Origin: Opitutales bacterium
GTDB lineage: Bacteria; Verrucomicrobiota; Verrucomicrobiia; Opitutales; T3Sed10-336
Reading direction: 5' to 3'
Assembly (NCBI GenBank): GCA_007132315.1
Contig: SLOW01000133.1
Span: 1 to 6,075 of the forward strand
Length of the DNA: 6,075 nucleotides
Shown here: in pieces, positions 1-6,075 of the stretch
Numbering within the stretch: the stretch's first letter is position 1
Layout of the letters: each line of letters begins with the position of its first letter
Made by a program: the position numbers and the translations under genes
Notes under the pieces: model-generated
Told to the model about the DNA's origin: nothing
The model's database searches: none
The model's input: the letters and a program-made list of their open reading frames with translations, nothing else

Positions 1-615
1 CGTTCCGATGTTCACTCCGGTCAGCACGAGCTCGCGCACGCCGCGATCCGCCAGGGAGCGGGCTTCCTCCAGCAGGTTGTCGAAATTCCTCGCGCGGGCG
101 CGCCCGCGGGCGAAGGGAATGATGCAGAAGGAGCACATGAAATCGCACCCGTCCTGCACCTTGAGATTCGCCCGCTTGTTGAAGGGCAACTCACCGGCAA
201 AGTGAATGGAGAAATCGCACTTGTCGATACGGTCGCGCACGATCAACGGACGCTCGTTCTTGCCCAAACCGACGTAATCCAGCACGCTGAGCTTGTCCTG
301 GTTCCCCACGATCAAATCGACTCCGGGAATCTCCGCGATCGCCTTGTGTCCCATCTGCGAGTAACAACCCACCACGGCGGTGAAGGCGTTGGGATTGCGG
401 CGGATGAACGAACGGATCGCGTTACGGCATTTCGCGTCGGCCAGATTGGTGACCGTGCACGTGTTGATAATGCCCAGATCCGCCGGTTCGCCAAAAGGCA
501 CCATGCGGTACCCCCGGGCCTCCAGCTTGTCTTTGAGCAGCAGGCTTTCGGACTGATTCAACCGGCATCCCAGCGTGTGGATGGCGGCGCGCTTGACTGA
601 AGACCTCGGATACAA
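1..615 (-). CDS. mtaB: MtaB-type tRNA methylthiotransferase (radical SAM), N-terminal 205 residues, runs off the window
   Basis: Cytosolic enzyme predicted to add a methylthio group to C2 of N6-threonylcarbamoyladenosine at tRNA position 37 (ms2t6A), using S-adenosylmethionine and two [4Fe-4S] clusters. Numbering from the TTG at 615, the UPF0004 domain shows its three cluster ligands in TLGC (C17), NTCTVTN (C53) and VVGCY (C84). The radical-SAM motif CDFMCSFC follows (C157, C161, C164), then IIPFARGRAR. The NTCTVTN signature and the QDGC lead-in fit MtaB/YqeV better than MiaB (NTCxxRE) or RimO. The frame is open to the window edge, so the rest of the radical-SAM domain and the TRAM domain lie outside. 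The start is uncertain: after the in-frame TGA at 624-622 the only usual start codon near the N-terminus is TTG at 615, eight bases after korB and without a well-placed Shine-Dalgarno. Family membership is firm; the start is not. Confidence 0.93.
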   Translation of the reverse strand, partial: MYPRSSVKRAAIHTLGCRLNQSESLLLKDKLEARGYRMVPFGEPADLGIINTCTVTNLADAKCRNAIRSFIRRNPNAFTAVVGCYSQMGHKAIAEIPGVDLIVGNQDKLSVLDYVGLGKNERPLIVRDRIDKCDFSIHFAGELPFNKRANLKVQDGCDFMCSFCIIPFARGRARARNFDNLLEEARSLADRGVRELVLTGVNIGT

Positions 616-623
616 CGTTCAGA

Positions 624-1673
624 TCACTTGATCTCCCAAACGTGGTCGCCGCGGATCAAGGCGTCAAGATCGCCAGCCCCGAGCTTGTCGCGGGCGCTTT
701 CGATCTGCTCCAGAACGGCGTCCTCCAGGGATGAGCGCTGGGTGGAGTAAAACACGCCGAACGCCTTGGGAAACTCGCCTCGGCCGTTGTTCTCGTTCTC
801 CGAAAGGCGCGCCAGCAATCCGGCCTTGAGCGAATCGTGTTCGTCGTGGATCCAGAGATCGGATTCCGACACCCCGTCTTCCTCCAGGTGGACGATGGTC
901 GGGTGGCAACCGTCGCGCAACCGGATGCCCTTCTTGTTTGCGGGACCGAACAGAAGCGGACGGCCGTGTTCGAGAAACAGCGCGTGGTCGTTTTTCGTCG
1001 CGCGGTCGGTGAACGCCTGAAAGGCACCGTCATTAAAGACGTTGCAATTCTGGTAGATCTCCAGCAACGACGTCCCGCGGTGTTCTGCGGATCGCCGGAT
1101 CATGGCCTGCAAATGCTTCGGATCGCGATCCATGGAGCGGGCGACAAAGGTCGCGTCCGCGCCGAGCGCCAGGGCGAGCGGATTGAACGGGTGCTCGACC
1201 GATCCCATGGGACTGGATTTCGTCACCTTGCCTTCGGGCGACGTCGGCGAGAACTGCCCCTTGGTCAATCCGTAAATTTCGTTGTTGAAGAGCAGAATGT
1301 TGAGATCCGGATTCTTGCGCAGGGTGTGGATGGTGTGATTGCCGCCGATGGAGAGCGAATCGCCGTCACCGGTCACCACCCAGACACTCAATTCCGGCCG
1401 GCTCACCTTCAGCCCGGAGGCGATGGCGGAGGCACGCCCGTGGATGGAGTGCATTCCGTAGGTGTTCATGTAATACGGGAAACGAGAAGAACACCCGATC
1501 CCGGAAACGAACACGATATTCTCCTTGAGCAACCCCAGTTCGGGCAGAACCTTCTGCACCTGTTTGAGGATTGAATAGTCCCCGCAACCGGGGCACCACC
1601 GGATATCCTGGTCCGAAACCAGGTCCTTGCTGGTGAAATTGGACGTCTGTTCCTGCGTTTGGGTCGATGGCAT
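624..1673 (-). CDS. korB: 2-oxoglutarate:ferredoxin oxidoreductase, beta subunit (KorB)
   Basis: Catalytic subunit that binds thiamine pyrophosphate and one [4Fe-4S] cluster. With KorA it catalyses 2-oxoglutarate + CoA + oxidised ferredoxin to succinyl-CoA + CO2 + reduced ferredoxin, or the reverse in CO2-fixing cells. The 349-residue product shows WCPGCG (26-31) and GIGCSSR (58-64). Cysteines 27, 30, 61 and 210 match the four-ligand pattern of 2-oxoacid:ferredoxin oxidoreductase beta subunits. The TPP/Mg motif is GDGDSLSIGGNH (102-113) with NNEIYGLTKGQ (130-140). The block from EHPFNPLALALGA to ARSMDRDPKHL (160-188) is typical of KorB. Beyond about residue 220 it has the C-terminal extension of long bacterial KorB proteins, with FGVFY near the end. 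It starts 21 bases after korA and is probably co-transcribed; the ribosome site is weak (GGAA about 13 bases before ATG). Substrate choice is inferred from family resemblance; other 2-oxoacids are possible. Confidence 0.95.
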   Translation of the reverse strand: MPSTQTQEQTSNFTSKDLVSDQDIRWCPGCGDYSILKQVQKVLPELGLLKENIVFVSGIGCSSRFPYYMNTYGMHSIHGRASAIASGLKVSRPELSVWVVTGDGDSLSIGGNHTIHTLRKNPDLNILLFNNEIYGLTKGQFSPTSPEGKVTKSSPMGSVEHPFNPLALALGADATFVARSMDRDPKHLQAMIRRSAEHRGTSLLEIYQNCNVFNDGAFQAFTDRATKNDHALFLEHGRPLLFGPANKKGIRLRDGCHPTIVHLEEDGVSESDLWIHDEHDSLKAGLLARLSENENNGRGEFPKAFGVFYSTQRSSLEDAVLEQIESARDKLGAGDLDALIRGDHVWEIK

Positions 1674-1694
1674 ATGGTTTGAAAGATTCCAGGA

Positions 1695-3557
1695 TTAGTT
1701 TTCCAGGGAGTTGAGGACTTCCCAGACCTTGTTCTTGATTTCGGCCACGGCGAACGGCTGTCCCTTGATCTTGTTGTAGGGAATCGCCGGAACCAGGTAT
1801 TTGTCGCGCAACAGGCGAACCAGTTGACCGTTGTTGATCTCGGGAACGAGCACCCGGCGGTGGTTCTGGAGGAGCTGGCCGAGGTTGCGCGGGAATGGAT
1901 TCAGGTACCTCAGATGGGCGTGGGCCACATCGACGCCCTCATCGCGCAGCTGCCGCAGCGCCGCCTTGATGGTTCCGTAGGTCGATCCCCAGCCGACAAT
2001 CAACAGCTCTCCCTCCTCCGGTCCCGAGTCGAGCGCCTGTTCCGGAATGTGGTCGGCGATATTGTCGATCTTCCGCTGGCGGATCTTGACCATCTTCTCA
2101 TGGTTCTCCGGGTCGTAGGAGATATTGCCGGTGAGATCCTCCTTTTCCAGACCGCCAATCCGGTGCTCCAGGCCGGCTGTGCCGGGCAGCGCCCATTTCC
2201 GGACCAGTCGCTCGTCGCGCTTGTAGGGCAGGAAAACACCGTTGTCGCAATCCTTCGCCGTGGCGAAGCCCACCTTGATTTCGCGCAGATCGCGCGCGGA
2301 GGGAAAACGCCAGGGCTCGGCGCCGTTGGCCAGGTAGCCATCGCTGAGAAAGAACACCGGCGTCATGAACTCGAGGGCGAGGCGGCAGGCCTCGAACACC
2401 GACTCGAAACAATCGGCGGGGCTGTTCGCCGCCACCACTGCGAGCGGCGCTTCTCCCGGACGACCGTAAATCGCCTGCATGAGATCCGCCTGCTCCATCT
2501 TGGTGGGCAGCCCGGTGGACGGACCGGCGCGCTGGATGTCACAGACGACCAGCGGGATTTCGTAAATGGTCGCCAGCGAAATACCCTCGGTTTTGAGGGA
2601 AATCCCGGGGCCGGCGGAGGCGGTGACACCCAGGCTGCCTCCGTACGAAGCTCCGATGGCCGAGCAGACGGCCGCGATCTCGTCTTCGGACTGAACGGTG
2701 ACCACACTAAAATTCTTGTGACGGGAGAGTTCGTGCAGGACATCGGACGCGGGGGTGATCGGGTACGTGGCGTAGTAGATCGGCAAACCGGCGCGTTCAC
2801 CGGCTGCGATCAGGCCGAAAGCCGTCGCCTGGTTGCCCATGATGCTCCGGTAGGTGCCCTTCCGCATCGGCGCGGCCTTGACCTCGAAGCGCCCGTGCTG
2901 GATCTCGGTGGTGTCGGCGAAGGCGAAGCCGGCCTTGAGCGCCTTGATGTTGGCGTCGGCCACCTCGGGCTTGCGGGAGAATTTGCTTTGGAGGAAGTTG
3001 ATGGTTGGGTCCATCGAACGGTTGTACATGTAGTACAGCAGTCCAAGGACGAACATGTTCTTGGAACGGTCCATTTCCCGGACCCCCAAACCGGTTTCCT
3101 TCAGGCACTCGCGGGTGAGTTTGGTGACCGGGACGGTGTGTACCTGATACTCCTCCAGTGACCCATCCTCCAATGGGTTAATCCCGTCGACGTAACGCGC
3201 CAGACGCAGGTTCTTTTCATCGAAACCGTCCTCGTTGGCGATGATGATCCCCCCCTTCTTGAGGTGCTCCAGATTCGCTTTGAGCGCGGCCGCGTTCATG
3301 ACCACCAGCACGTCGCACAGATCTCCGGAGGTGTGAATTTCGTCGCTGCCGAAATGGAGCTGAAACCCGGACACACCGGCGATTGTGCCGGCCGGAGCCC
3401 GAATTTCGGCCGGATAATCCGGATAGGTTGCCAAGTCGTTGCCCGCCAGGGCGGTGGACGTCGTGAACTGGGTGCCGGTCAACTGGATGCCGTCGCCGGA
3501 ATCCCCGGCGAAGCGAATGACCACATTCGATTTAAACTGAACCTTTTCTTTGGACAT
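1695..3557 (-). CDS. korA: 2-oxoglutarate:ferredoxin oxidoreductase, fused gamma-alpha subunit (KorA)
   Basis: Partner of KorB in a two-subunit, CoA-dependent 2-oxoacid:ferredoxin oxidoreductase. The 620-residue product has three parts. A gamma domain (about 10-195) begins RFAGDSGDGIQLTG (15-28). A pyrimidine-binding alpha domain (about 235-430) carries YPITPAS (265-271), QSEDE (289-293, E292 a likely helper of TPP activation), SAGPGISLKTEG (314-325) and RAGPSTGLPTKMEQADL (343-359). A transketolase-C-like domain (about 515-615) includes VGWGSTYGTIK. Length and gamma-alpha order are usual for bacterial KorA. I chose ATG 3557 because the gamma domain starts just after it and a strong GGGAGGGAG lies upstream; the frame stays open to 3923, but that extension is Cys/Arg-rich and unlike any KorA N-terminus. 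No ferredoxin-like delta subunit is adjacent, so a separate ferredoxin is presumably used. A promoter-like site lies about 110-140 bases upstream. Confidence 0.95.
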   Translation of the reverse strand: MSKEKVQFKSNVVIRFAGDSGDGIQLTGTQFTTSTALAGNDLATYPDYPAEIRAPAGTIAGVSGFQLHFGSDEIHTSGDLCDVLVVMNAAALKANLEHLKKGGIIIANEDGFDEKNLRLARYVDGINPLEDGSLEEYQVHTVPVTKLTRECLKETGLGVREMDRSKNMFVLGLLYYMYNRSMDPTINFLQSKFSRKPEVADANIKALKAGFAFADTTEIQHGRFEVKAAPMRKGTYRSIMGNQATAFGLIAAGERAGLPIYYATYPITPASDVLHELSRHKNFSVVTVQSEDEIAAVCSAIGASYGGSLGVTASAGPGISLKTEGISLATIYEIPLVVCDIQRAGPSTGLPTKMEQADLMQAIYGRPGEAPLAVVAANSPADCFESVFEACRLALEFMTPVFFLSDGYLANGAEPWRFPSARDLREIKVGFATAKDCDNGVFLPYKRDERLVRKWALPGTAGLEHRIGGLEKEDLTGNISYDPENHEKMVKIRQRKIDNIADHIPEQALDSGPEEGELLIVGWGSTYGTIKAALRQLRDEGVDVAHAHLRYLNPFPRNLGQLLQNHRRVLVPEINNGQLVRLLRDKYLVPAIPYNKIKGQPFAVAEIKNKVWEVLNSLEN

Positions 3558-3558
3558 G

Positions 3559-3576
3559 CTCCTGGGCTCCCTCCCC
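3559..3576 (-). promoter_or_regulatory. Strong ribosome binding site that fixes the korA start
   Basis: The minus strand reads GGGGAGGGAGCCCAGGAG just before ATG 3557. The GGAG at 3570-3567 is nine bases from the ATG, a workable spacing, while the AGGAG at 3563-3559 is too close. This is the clearest Shine-Dalgarno in the window and supports 3557 over the longer open frame. Confidence 0.7.
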
Positions 3577-3625
3577 GATGGAAGAAAGGACATTGCTGGA
3601 TGCTGGAATTTCCGGACTGTGCGGC

Positions 3626-3642
3626 ACGGCGACCTCCGCCGT
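3626..3642 (-). other. Hairpin in the korA leader
   Basis: On the minus strand ACGGCG-GAGGT-CGCCGT forms a perfect 6-bp stem with a 5-base loop. It lies about 20-35 bases after the expected transcription start and well before the korA ribosome site. The loop contains GAGG, and a short direct repeat (GCTGGA twice, plus-strand 3595-3600 and 3602-3607) lies between it and the ribosome site. No T-run follows, so it is not a classical terminator. Its role is unknown and it may be chance in GC-rich DNA. Confidence 0.3.
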
Positions 3643-3666
3643 CCCCTCTGTCCCTTAAACCTTTCA

Positions 3667-3695
3667 TTTATGATTAGTTCATCGCTTGAAGTCAA
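3667..3695 (-). promoter_or_regulatory. Putative sigma70-type promoter for korA-korB-mtaB
   Basis: The minus strand shows TTGACT (3695-3690, five of six to the -35 consensus), a 17-base spacer, and CATAAA (3672-3667, four of six to TATAAT). It lies in the only clearly AT-rich patch of the gap before korA. Transcription would start near 3660, giving a leader of about 100 bases. The stop codon of the small frame at 3692-3889 falls inside the -35 box. The host sigma factor is unknown, so this is a prediction from sequence alone. Confidence 0.5.
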
Positions 3696-3889
3696 GGAGC
3701 TGTGCTTATGAAACGTCCTGCAAGCATTGCACAGACCGTGCGAAGGGCCAGAAAACCATCGACTCCGCTGATGATATCGGCACTGAAGTCCACAGCGGCG
3801 CCTTCCCATACAGTGACATACCGCGGATGCGAGGTGAACCGGATCTCGTCCGGCGCCACACTGAGGAATTCGTTGCCGGAAGCGTCCAC
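3692..3889 (-). CDS. Doubtful small reading frame, 65 codons, unknown function
   Basis: A GTG-started frame between the glycosyltransferase stop and the korA promoter. Its product looks more protein-like than the other frames here: an acidic first half with FTSHPRYVTVWEGAAVDFSA, faintly like one strand pair of an Ig-like fold, then a hydrophobic stretch GFLALRTVCAMLAG. Codon choice is GC-ending in the first part but less so near the end. Against it: no Shine-Dalgarno precedes the GTG, two GC hairpins lie at the start, and the stop overlaps the likely korA -35 box. The frame continues open upstream into the end of the glycosyltransferase gene without a better start. It could be a real small gene, the decayed tail of a larger gene, or chance. 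I do not recognise it. Confidence 0.28.
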   Translation of the reverse strand: MDASGNEFLSVAPDEIRFTSHPRYVTVWEGAAVDFSADIISGVDGFLALRTVCAMLAGRFISTAP

Positions 3890-3922
3890 CGCCGAGCCGG
3901 CGGCAATGCCGGTTGATCGGCA
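3889..3922 (-). terminator. Two GC-rich hairpins after the glycosyltransferase gene, possible terminator
   Basis: Seven bases after the TGA (3932-3930) the minus strand holds TGCCG-ATCAAC-CGGCA (3922-3907), then CCGCC-GGCTC-GGCGG (3903-3889). Each has a 5-bp perfect stem and a 5-6 base loop. Position fits the end of the transcript from 6000, but no T-run follows either stem, so an intrinsic terminator is only weakly supported; they might instead protect the 3' end of the mRNA. Confidence 0.27.
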
Positions 3923-3929
3923 CCGGTTT

Positions 3930-5048
3930 TCAACGGCGGAGCAGCTCCCGGTACACCTCTCGGGTCGAGGCGACCATGCGCTCGCGCGTAAAGGGGTTTT
4001 CCCGCACGGGACGCGGCGGATCGCCGCGCAACCATTGGTCGAGCAAGCGGGTCATGGCGTCGAGGTCGCCGACGGGTACACGGCCGGCCGGCAGCAGCTC
4101 GGCCAGTTGTTCCCCCACCCCGCCGTGATCGAAAGCCGCCACCGGGCGCCCCAGGGCCAGGGCTTCCAGGGTGACGCGACCAAACGCCTCCGGGTCGGAC
4201 GAGAGTGAAACGACGACGTCCGACACCGCCATGATTTCCCGCAGATCGGAGCGGTGGCCCGGCAGCAGGATCTCGTCGGCCATGCCGCGCTCCGCGATGT
4301 CCCCGAGAAGTTCCTCGTAGTAACGCCGCTTGCACGGGTGCGGCTCGCCCACAATCAACCCCTTGACCGCGTGCCCGGCCGCGCGCAAACGCGATACCAC
4401 CTCCACAAACTCCATGGCGCCTTTCCAGCGCGTGATTCGCGCCGGGAGTGTGATGACGCGCCGCTCCTCCAGTTGCGGGAAGTCTTCACACCAGCGCGCC
4501 AGCCACGCCTGGTCGGGCCGGAATCCGTAGGGATGGGTCACCGCGCTCACCCCGCGCGGAATGACGCGAATGCGCTCACCCGGGGTGTCCGGATAGTTGC
4601 GCCGGATGTAGTCGCGTACGCTTTCCGATACGGCGATCACCCGCTCTCCTCGCGTCATGATCCGTGAATACGCGTTGACCGAATAAAAACCGTGCACGGT
4701 CGTCACCAGGGCCGGCCGCGTTTCGGGATCCATTTTCCGCCAGGCCAGCCAACCGATCCAGGCCGGAACGCGGGATCTCAGATGAAGGATATCGGGCCTT
4801 TCGGTTTCCAGCAACCGGCGCAGGCGGCGCACGTAAAGCAGTGTCCGCGCCGACTTCCGGCCGACCGGCCAGGTCAGGTGACGGGTGCCCTCGGCCTCAA
4901 GGCGGGCCTCCAGCCTCCCGCCTCCTGAGATCACGATCGACGCGTCGCCGCTCTCCACCAGAAACCGTCCCATCTCCAGCGTGCCGGTCTCCACGCCGCC
5001 CGCTTCGAGCGCGGGCACCATTTGAACGACTTTAATCGGTCGATTCAT
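3930..5048 (-). CDS. GT4-type glycosyltransferase (GT-B fold), probably envelope glycan synthesis
   Basis: Predicted cytosolic or membrane-associated retaining glycosyltransferase that moves a sugar from a nucleotide-sugar donor to a lipopolysaccharide, exopolysaccharide or other glycan acceptor. In the 372-residue product the N-terminal half has the acceptor-side loop ALEAGGVETGTLEM (13-26), DILHLRSRVPAW (86-97), TTVHGFY (116-122) and VIAVSE (137-142). IPRGV (163-167) leads to the C-terminal donor domain with LPARITRWKG (201-210), where R204 and K209 are likely phosphate contacts. The GT4 E-x7-E motif is E287-AFGRVTL-E295, followed by ALALGRPV. No signal peptide or membrane helix is seen. 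Length is normal. The ATG lies inside the end of the upstream ELM1-family gene, overlapping by 17 bases, so translational coupling is likely. Donor and acceptor cannot be told from the sequence. Confidence 0.9.
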   Translation of the reverse strand: MNRPIKVVQMVPALEAGGVETGTLEMGRFLVESGDASIVISGGGRLEARLEAEGTRHLTWPVGRKSARTLLYVRRLRRLLETERPDILHLRSRVPAWIGWLAWRKMDPETRPALVTTVHGFYSVNAYSRIMTRGERVIAVSESVRDYIRRNYPDTPGERIRVIPRGVSAVTHPYGFRPDQAWLARWCEDFPQLEERRVITLPARITRWKGAMEFVEVVSRLRAAGHAVKGLIVGEPHPCKRRYYEELLGDIAERGMADEILLPGHRSDLREIMAVSDVVVSLSSDPEAFGRVTLEALALGRPVAAFDHGGVGEQLAELLPAGRVPVGDLDAMTRLLDQWLRGDPPRPVRENPFTRERMVASTREVYRELLRR

Positions 5049-6000
5049 TCCATCCCAATCGTTGCAGAAGTTCCGCCGCGCACCGGTCCGCCTCGGCCGG
5101 GACCGCGGGCGGCGGATCGACCCGGCCCGTTTCGTTCCAGCGGTCCCACGGGGTCACCCAACCGTCCCGGACGAGACCGGCGATCCCGCGGCTCGAACGT
5201 CCCGGCCGGCCGCGCGGCGTCGTATCCAGTATTCCGACACAAGCCCCGCCGCTCAACGCTTCGTAAATCATCGAGACGCTGTCGCGGGTCACCCAGACGA
5301 CCGACGCCCGGGCCAGCTCGGCCGGCAACCAATCGCGCCCCGTTTCGCCGCTCGGAAAACAGCTCACCCCGGGGAATGTCCGCCGGATCGTCTCCAGAAA
5401 TCCGGCCGGGGTCCGGCGCGAGTCGGTGGCCGTCCATTCAAGGTCCGGCGCCGCGCTCACAACCGCGCGAATCTGCTCGCCCAGCCGTACTCCATCCCAA
5501 CCGCATTCCTTCGAGGGGCCGCCGATCAGGATGAGTCCGCGCGATTCCTTCGCCTCCGGATCGTACCGAACCCGGTTGATCGCCCCCCGGGTAACGAGCC
5601 TCCTCCGGGTCGTCCCGCTCCCGGGGCGAAGGTCGTGTGCGGGAATGATGGAAAAGCTGAAAAACCGTTCCGGCAGCGTCGGCTTCATCAACACCACCGA
5701 AGGCGCCCGGTGTTGCAGGGACGCCCACACCAGAAACAGGTGCACCGCATGGCCGGCGCCGACGAGAAGGTCGGGACGGGGCAGGTCATCGCGGGCGGCG
5801 CGCAGCCGCCGCCATCGCGCGCTGACCGATTCGCGGTGCGGAAGGGACACGTCCCGGGAATCGAGTCCCGGCACACGGCGCTTCAGGGCCTCAACCAGAC
5901 CGAGGATCTGGTTCTCGTGTCCGGGCTTGCCGTCGCGAAACAGCCAGACGGTTGGTTTTGACGCCTCCATGAAAAGACGGACCCGCGGTCCATCCGTCAT
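5032..6000 (-). CDS. ELM1/DUF1022-family protein (Mito_fiss_Elm1-like), putative glycosyltransferase-like
   Basis: A 322-residue protein of the family named after plant mitochondrial fission factor ELM1. Bacterial members are of unknown function but have a GT-B-like layout and often lie near glycan genes. Visible motifs are VWLFRDGKPGHENQ (18-31, the family hallmark), LLVGAGHAVHLFL (78-90), PAHDLRPG (120-127), LIGGPSKECGWD (158-169), TDSRRTP (192-198) and TRDSVSMIYEALSGG (238-252). The last block resembles the nucleotide-sugar-binding end of GT-B enzymes. Two starts are possible: ATG 6000, preceded by GGGAAG set very close, and ATG 5970, which begins MEASKP just before the hallmark but lacks a ribosome site. 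I kept 6000 with moderate trust. It overlaps the GT4 gene by 17 bases, so the two probably serve one glycan pathway. No signal peptide is evident. Catalytic activity is inference. Confidence 0.87.
   Translation of the reverse strand: MTDGPRVRLFMEASKPTVWLFRDGKPGHENQILGLVEALKRRVPGLDSRDVSLPHRESVSARWRRLRAARDDLPRPDLLVGAGHAVHLFLVWASLQHRAPSVVLMKPTLPERFFSFSIIPAHDLRPGSGTTRRRLVTRGAINRVRYDPEAKESRGLILIGGPSKECGWDGVRLGEQIRAVVSAAPDLEWTATDSRRTPAGFLETIRRTFPGVSCFPSGETGRDWLPAELARASVVWVTRDSVSMIYEALSGGACVGILDTTPRGRPGRSSRGIAGLVRDGWVTPWDRWNETGRVDPPPAVPAEADRCAAELLQRLGWNESTD
5976..5998 (-). repeat. Inverted repeat between the two candidate starts of the ELM1-family gene
   Basis: The core on the plus strand is GGACC-CGC-GGTCC (5979-5991), with outer arms GAC/GTC extending to 5976 and 5998 around a 4-base bulge. 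If the true start is 5970 this would be a leader hairpin or operator; if it is 6000 it is coding sequence for residues 1-8. Chance is possible at this GC content. Confidence 0.3.
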
Positions 6001-6048
6001 TCTTCCCGGGCGAACCCGTGAAGTTCAAGCGTTTATCCCCGCAAGCGA

Positions 6049-6074
6049 GGCGAGGCGGCTCCGCCGCGATCGCC
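6049..6074. repeat. GC-rich inverted repeat upstream of the ELM1-family gene
   Basis: On the plus strand, GGCGA-GGCGG-CT-CCGCC-gcga-TCGCC: the inner 5-bp arms (6054-6058 and 6061-6065) and outer 5-bp arms (6049-6053 and 6070-6074) pair, with four unpaired bases on one side. It is preceded by a second GCGAGG copy. It could be a REP-like intergenic palindrome or the structured 3' end of a gene beyond the window. No other copy is present here, and no coding gene can be supported between 6001 and 6075. Confidence 0.35.
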
Positions 6075-6075
6075 C

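Noticed and set aside
202..600. A 132-codon plus-strand frame
   Set aside because: It is the antisense shadow of mtaB, whose cysteine motifs are intact on the other strand.
837..1574. A 245-codon plus-strand frame
   Set aside because: It lies opposite korB, whose motifs are unmistakable, and has no family signature of its own.
1674..1694. Possible terminator or promoter between korA and korB
   Set aside because: Only 21 bases, with no inverted repeat, T-run or promoter boxes.
1824..3161. A 445-codon open frame on the plus strand
   Set aside because: It is antisense to korA throughout; the product is Gly/Arg/Val-rich and low in recognisable motifs, as expected of a shadow frame in GC-rich DNA.
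3558..3923. N-terminal extension of the korA frame by 122 codons
   Set aside because: The extension is rich in Cys and Arg, matches no KorA N-terminus, contains the likely promoter, and the strong ribosome site is at ATG 3557.
3686..4208. Plus-strand frames across the gap between the two operons
   Set aside because: One runs antisense into the glycosyltransferase gene and the other mirrors the small minus-strand frame; both are basic and low in structure, with no ribosome site noted.
5062..5961. A 299-codon plus-strand frame
   Set aside because: It is opposite the ELM1-family gene and dominated by Arg, Pro, Gly and Ala; no family features.

Overview
This GC-rich bacterial window carries five recognisable protein genes, all on the minus strand, in two blocks separated by a 372-base gap. 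No tRNA, rRNA, CRISPR array, insertion sequence or phage gene is visible. The gene content fits a Gram-negative bacterium: a ferredoxin-linked 2-oxoacid oxidoreductase beside two cell-envelope-type glycosylation genes. A Verrucomicrobia/PVC-type or proteobacterial host is possible, but this is inference from gene types and base composition only.

Reading in the direction of transcription (high to low coordinates), the first block (6000-3930) holds a protein of the ELM1/DUF1022 family. Its last 17 bases overlap the start of a GT4-type glycosyltransferase gene, so the two are probably co-translated and act on the same surface polysaccharide or lipid glycan. The 75 bases upstream (6001-6075) contain a GC-rich inverted repeat but no gene that can be supported.

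The gap (3558-3929) contains, in order: two GC-rich hairpins just after the glycosyltransferase stop; a doubtful 65-codon reading frame; a sigma70-like promoter in the only AT-rich patch of the gap; and a leader of about 100 bases with a hairpin and a strong ribosome binding site.

The second block (3557-1) is korA-korB-mtaB. KorA is a gamma-alpha fusion subunit and KorB the thiamine-pyrophosphate/iron-sulfur subunit. Together they form a two-subunit 2-oxoglutarate:ferredoxin oxidoreductase, which interconverts 2-oxoglutarate + CoA and succinyl-CoA + CO2 using ferredoxin. Eight bases after korB lies the 5' part of mtaB, a radical-SAM tRNA methylthiotransferase that runs off the window. Its start codon is unclear.

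I see nothing that amounts to a new biological system. The points worth a second look are the mtaB start, the ELM1-family/GT4 pair, the small reading frame and leader structures before korA, and the placing of a tRNA-modifying enzyme in a kor operon.
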